Source of the DNA: an uncultured Clostridia bacterium
GTDB taxonomy: Bacteria > Bacillota > Clostridia > Christensenellales > UBA1242
NCBI GenBank assembly: GCA_947089305.1
Contig: CAMUJQ010000048.1
Span: 1-7,986, forward strand
DNA length: 7,986 bases
Reading direction: 5' to 3'
Below are positions 5,701 to 7,986 of this stretch, one piece after another. A model generated the notes under the pieces. It was given only the letters and a program-made list of their open reading frames with translations, made no database searches and had not been told where the DNA came from. The position numbers and the translations under genes are program-made. Every line of letters starts with the position of its first letter. Within the stretch, counting starts at the first letter, position 1.

Positions 5701-7986
5701 TGTTAAAGATGGCTTAATTGTTGACAATACTTTAACTTTATACGTTGTTTGGGAGGCTCTAGATTCACGCACAATCATTTTAGCACCAAACAATGGAACA
5801 GGTACCACATCTGTAACTTTAAAAGACCCTAACAATGAAAATAAAGTAGTGGTAGATAAAACAATGCCTTACTCAGTAGTAGTACCTGAAGACCATGGTG
5901 ACACAATTCTTGTTAATTTACCAAAAGTAGGTTCATCTACAGCACCAACTCGCAATGGTTACACCTTTAAAGGTTGGTCAACAACAAGCAGTATTATAAA
6001 CCTAATTATGCCTAATGGCGATGGGGAAATACTATATGAAATTAATTTAACATTAGAAATAACAGATACAGTTTATGCTATTTGGGAAGCAAACAATATA
6101 GATGTATTATTTAGAAATGCTGATGATACGGATACTGTGAACACAATTTCAAACAAAAAGTTTGATAATGATGAAGTTTCAACTAAATTTAATCAATCAA
6201 ATATAATGGAAGGAAATACAGTAACTAGCGTTTTTGTTGGTTGGAATTATGACAAAAATGCAACTGAACCTTTATCTGAAAATATTAATATTAATGTTGA
6301 TGCCTTTAATTATATTAATAATGATACAAACAAAAATTACATTTATTTATATCCAATTTACAAAGCTCCAGAATATAAATACATAGTTATTAATTATGGG
6401 GAAAACGCTCAATATGATGAATTACCTCAATTTGGAGGCCTAGTAAATGGACCTAGTTGGAATTTACCTGTTGTTACTTTAAATGTAGCAAACATTATTG
6501 AAGAAGCTAACAAAAGAGTAACTTCAAGCGACAATTTAATTATTAGATACCTTAATGTTAATGGCACTAATATGAATAAAGGCAATTTAACTATTACTCA
6601 AGCTACAGATGTTAATGCTCTTAATATTGAAGCTGTTTGGGGTGAAAAAGTTGTTAGTTCAATATTAACATTAGATTTAGGCGGAGAAGAACCATATAGC
6701 ATTACTTGTAATGGTGAAGCACTTGAATCAATTGCAGAACGCATTGAAAATGCTGGTATTGCAAGCATGATACCTGTTGTTGAAAATCATATTTTATTAG
6801 GCTGGGCAACAGAAAAAAATGCTAGCGAAGCGTTATACTTAAATGATGAAAAATTTGTATTATCTGAGGATATTACACTTTATCCAGTTTATAAAGAAAA
6901 TGCAGTTTATATTAGTTTTGATTTAGGACATTCAACTGTATCAGTTCTTGATGAGGAAAAAGTTCCAACTACAGTTAAATTATATATGTATGAAGGCGAT
7001 GTTGTTTCTTCACAAGGTAAACCTAATCCATATCAAGTGTGGGAAGACGATGAATACTTCACTAGAGCTAATCACAACTTTGCTGGTTGGCAATATACTA
7101 TTGATGGTAAAATTTATTATCTTACACCAGGTGAAACCTTATCTCGTGAGATATTATCTAGTTTAATACAATCAACAAAAACTGCAACTAATAACACTCT
7201 TGTTTTAACAGCAACTTGGGGATTATGGGATAATTGTTTCACTGTTGATGGCAACATAATTAGATATACAGGAGAAGCAGTAAGAGATTCTTTAAATATC
7301 CCAGCAATTATTGACGGAAATTACATCAACTGGGAAAATGTTCAAATTAATGCTAACATTAATACTATTACATTACCTCGATCTACTGCATTCACAAGAA
7401 TATCAACAAACTTTATTACAAGTGAAAATCTTTCTAGAATTATTATTCCAAGCAGTATAGAATACATTGCCCCAGCTGCTATATCTACATCAAGTTTAAG
7501 AAGTTTTATAATAGGTAAAAATTTATTATTAGATGGTAAACCTGTAATTTCTTATAAAAATATACCAAGCATTATGTCAAACTATATTGTGCATAACGAT
7601 AGTCCATTTACAGTATCAAATAATTTACTATTTAACAAAGCCTTTACAAAACTTTATGCAGTAACTGATACATTTGATACAAATCTGTATGGTGGTAATT
7701 TTGATTTTAATAATATTACTCCTGAATATGTCACTACTATTACTGAGTTTATGCCATATTCTTTCTGGGGTTGTTATAAACTATCATACGTGGATTGTAA
7801 TAGTGCAACATCTTTAAATAAAATGGGAGACTATACATTTGGTCAAATGCCAATGTTTAATTATTTCTCGTTTGGCACTCAAATACAAGTAAGTGAAAAT
7901 GTATTTGGTGAAAATTTACAAAATTTAAATGTAAGCGGAAACTATGATTCTCGTGAAATAGGTGTATTAGCGTCTAACTCCAACGG
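2630..7986 (+). CDS. Giant InlB B-repeat and BspA-like LRR surface protein, 3'-truncated by the window edge
   Basis: No stop occurs in this frame from ATG 2630 to the end of the window: 1785 full codons plus two bases. I read through every codon and found no TAA, TAG or TGA. The protein starts with lysines (K2, K7-K9) and a hydrophobic segment at 10-33, consistent with export. Residues 38-599 and 850-1531 are tandem InlB B-type repeats with the G-Y-x-F-x-G-W core and A-I-W repeat ends. Residues 600-849 are an atypical block. From about 1532 a BspA-like leucine-rich repeat domain begins and continues off-window. Composition is rich in Asn, Thr, Ile, Asp and Glu, unlike the basic ribosomal genes upstream, as is usual for extracellular repeat proteins. 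Such architectures occur in surface proteins of Gram-positive and gut bacteria, some of them adhesins or invasins; the function here is inferred only. No sortase signal, catalytic domain or dockerin is visible, but the C-terminus is missing. It has its own promoter and is separated from the operon by a terminator. Confidence 0.9.
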   Translation, partial: MKSGNNKKKAGIIAGSLVAMGIVAGGVTAGILVNSKKVTIIFDSTDANITLDKTTVKKGSTAKLPTPLWPGHKFLGWYLDPSLTLKADEKTKFTTDTTLFASWETSSYTIKFIDETNQIDEFPNGTARIGSTVFLDHPSDNDFFDFVGWSTTNDKTGLINTQININGVTQTTYEMPLYGTTLYAIWEGKEVDLTIDGVGQILVNGQRPKLGDKITLPQTYNSNDANRFKDGNYFVGYKINKLTTDSESNPTVVTQTYQPGQTIELDYNMATLSNNRLQMKILYNESSKFNHTFEYFDYDGKQIYVSDDLGNPPTVDGFKFVSWHRNQELTNDSKVTTDDLSLLTEELKKGKVALYAKRTPNRIKISLNYQDATFVGTGKPQNDFFANVGETVFLPQAINYAKPNIDFLGWKYKNNELQISGEKFVVPATNETEITLDAIWGSTFNLLLFNLQGGTGSINSQDVLETGIVKIPTSKPSKLGYTFVGWCENANGSGTIIKPGDNYELNERTILYAIWQVSSYNIVYNLGNGSTITGASCKFGEAISLITPDTSKVGYTLKEWKINYADGRPGAIGLNEKLVIDEELINSNRNTIELTAVWEAKVYTLRLPDIISTSLANNVTIISNNKRIVYDAQGYAQVPYDSIIEINLNGFPELDYASYQGVVLTNINQESLGIEINPNDGALGSVNDRRGSIDASGILSFTFSDEKFGRLDSGLVEYVLNKLPHTVTIKYNVGNEAVLDGLDVSNGLVDLGQKSYFGISNEIAPKAYSYNSIFKNIKNSEGKYFSHWQVSINGGADVFNFDGNGLRLEGDEELSNTLLGNASTTISLSDLVNDKNEIILNPIYREPILATINLNTLGGDFINGENSTVQIDITKVGATDVVKEISLDLDVNKQIVIDDTINGHLIITPPTKAGYTFNKWISDEAINNIITITNSDNKSKEITITAEYLSNEYQIKLVNPDSTPIQEFNVSGITIKTGVEFNLNNLHNIETGFLNEGMKISGYATNDATDRVALPSPFILTSQDVKDGLIVDNTLTLYVVWEALDSRTIILAPNNGTGTTSVTLKDPNNENKVVVDKTMPYSVVVPEDHGDTILVNLPKVGSSTAPTRNGYTFKGWSTTSSIINLIMPNGDGEILYEINLTLEITDTVYAIWEANNIDVLFRNADDTDTVNTISNKKFDNDEVSTKFNQSNIMEGNTVTSVFVGWNYDKNATEPLSENININVDAFNYINNDTNKNYIYLYPIYKAPEYKYIVINYGENAQYDELPQFGGLVNGPSWNLPVVTLNVANIIEEANKRVTSSDNLIIRYLNVNGTNMNKGNLTITQATDVNALNIEAVWGEKVVSSILTLDLGGEEPYSITCNGEALESIAERIENAGIASMIPVVENHILLGWATEKNASEALYLNDEKFVLSEDITLYPVYKENAVYISFDLGHSTVSVLDEEKVPTTVKLYMYEGDVVSSQGKPNPYQVWEDDEYFTRANHNFAGWQYTIDGKIYYLTPGETLSREILSSLIQSTKTATNNTLVLTATWGLWDNCFTVDGNIIRYTGEAVRDSLNIPAIIDGNYINWENVQINANINTITLPRSTAFTRISTNFITSENLSRIIIPSSIEYIAPAAISTSSLRSFIIGKNLLLDGKPVISYKNIPSIMSNYIVHNDSPFTVSNNLLFNKAFTKLYAVTDTFDTNLYGGNFDFNNITPEYVTTITEFMPYSFWGCYKLSYVDCNSATSLNKMGDYTFGQMPMFNYFSFGTQIQVSENVFGENLQNLNVSGNYDSREIGVLASNSN
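2741..4426 (+). repeat. First array of InlB B-type repeats in the giant protein (seven units)
   Basis: Protein-level repeats in the giant protein, with little DNA-level identity. Each unit begins with an alternating beta strand (such as Y-x-I-x-F), has a central G-Y/F-x-F-x-G-W motif, and ends in L-Y-A-I-W or similar. Residue limits and core: unit 1 38-104 (GW 76-77, end ASW); unit 2 108-187 (GW 148-149, AIW); unit 3 191-285 (degenerate, GY 236-237, no clear AIW); unit 4 289-358 (SW 322-323, end LYAK); unit 5 363-441 (GW 409-410, AIW); unit 6 444-516 (GW 485-486, AIW, the closest to consensus); unit 7 520-599 (EW 559-560, AVW). In Listeria InlB the B repeat has a beta-grasp, SUMO-like fold; the same fold is expected here. 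Units are longer than the usual 70 residues where loops are inserted. Confidence 0.85.
4427..5176 (+). other. Atypical block between the two repeat arrays of the giant protein
   Basis: Residues 600-849. The first half (600 to about 723) has no GW core. It starts V-Y-T-L-R-L-P, has a G-Y-A-Q-V-P-Y-D-S-I-I-E-I pattern near 635-650 and ends with an S-F-T-F-S-D strand. This loosely recalls the divergent InlB B-type or other beta-sandwich modules, but I cannot name it. The second half (about 725-846) may be a very stretched repeat: it opens H-T-V-T-I-K-Y-N, holds F-S-H-W at 785-788 and ends L-N-P-I-Y. Reading frame and base composition are continuous with the flanks, so no insertion or frameshift is evident. 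Confidence 0.5.
5177..7222 (+). repeat. Second array of InlB B-type repeats in the giant protein (seven units)
   Basis: Further diverged protein repeats of the same family. Residue limits and core: 850-948 (GYTFNKW ending at W920, end AEY); 953-1042 (SGY 1001-1003, end VVW); 1047-1153 (GYTFKGW 1110-1116, end AIW); 1157-1245 (GW 1204-1205, end YPIY); 1250-1338 (no GW, end AVW); 1344-1423 (GW 1391-1392, end YPVY); 1426-1531 (GW 1486-1487, end ATW). Unit lengths of roughly 80-107 exceed the 66-80 common in the family because of extra loops. Alternating AIW and YPIY/YPVY endings suggest at least two unit subtypes. Confidence 0.8.
7223..7986 (+). other. BspA-like leucine-rich repeat domain (start), continuing beyond the window
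   Basis: Residues 1532-1785. The domain opens like the cap of BspA-type (LRR_5) proteins: F-x-V-D-G-N-I-I-R-Y-T-G near 1537-1548, then L-N-I-P and I-D-G. Repeat-like pieces follow: I-T-L-P at 1580-1583, L-S-R-I-I-I-P-S-S-I-E-Y-I near 1601-1613, the N-N-L-L-F-N-K-A-F-T-K-L-Y-A-V strand pair near 1664-1678 that recalls V-L-F-N-K-x-x-T-K-L, and F-W-G-C-Y-K-L-S-Y-V-D near 1712-1722. The repeats are loose and the total number is unknown. BspA-type LRR domains occur in surface proteins of oral and gut microbes and in Trichomonas, where some members mediate adhesion. The assignment is by pattern, not alignment. Confidence 0.7.

Noticed and set aside
1..7986. CRISPR arrays, tRNA or rRNA genes, insertion sequences, riboswitches, toxin-antitoxin pairs
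   Set aside because: I looked for direct DNA repeats with spacers, tRNA cloverleaf features, transposase genes and long structured leaders, and saw none. The only gap over 100 bases (2496-2629) holds the terminator and promoter.

Overview
The window comes from an AT-rich genome that reads like a low-G+C Gram-positive bacterium (Bacillota, possibly a gut Clostridia-type or uncultured relative). This rests on the infC-rpmI-rplT order, strong AAGGAG-type ribosome binding sites, a consensus sigma-A-type promoter and the look of the proteins. All tryptophans in the genes are TGG and all visible stops are TAA, so nothing suggests a variant genetic code. The exact taxon cannot be fixed from the sequence.

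Positions 1-2520 are a compact housekeeping operon for translation. It holds the 3' part of infC (initiation factor IF3), rpmI (bL35), rplT (bL20), a SpoU/TrmH-family RNA 2'-O-methyltransferase, and a YebC/TACO1-family gene. Spacing is tight: 28 nt, 2 nt, 18 nt, then a 1-nt overlap. Two ribosome binding sites lie inside the end of the upstream coding sequence, which suggests translational coupling. A hairpin with a T-run overlaps the yebC stop codon and ends the unit.

Positions 2521-2629 are a short control region. It holds two inverted repeats, an extended -10 promoter and a good ribosome binding site, all pointing at the next gene.

Positions 2630-7986 are one uninterrupted reading frame of at least 1785 codons that runs off the right edge. 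It encodes a very large predicted surface or secreted protein. It has a basic, hydrophobic, glycine-rich N-terminus, then about 14-15 strongly diverged InlB B-type (Listeria-Bacteroides) repeats interrupted by a poorly recognisable block of about 250 residues. The visible C-terminal part resembles a BspA-type leucine-rich repeat domain. The C-terminus, and so any cell-wall anchor, lies outside the window.

The first five genes make or service the ribosome. The giant gene is a separate accessory unit whose likely role, adhesion or interaction with a host or neighbouring cells, is inferred only from its domain types. I saw no phage, CRISPR, transposon or tRNA genes, and no convincing new multi-gene system. 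The most novel material is the giant protein and its promoter region.
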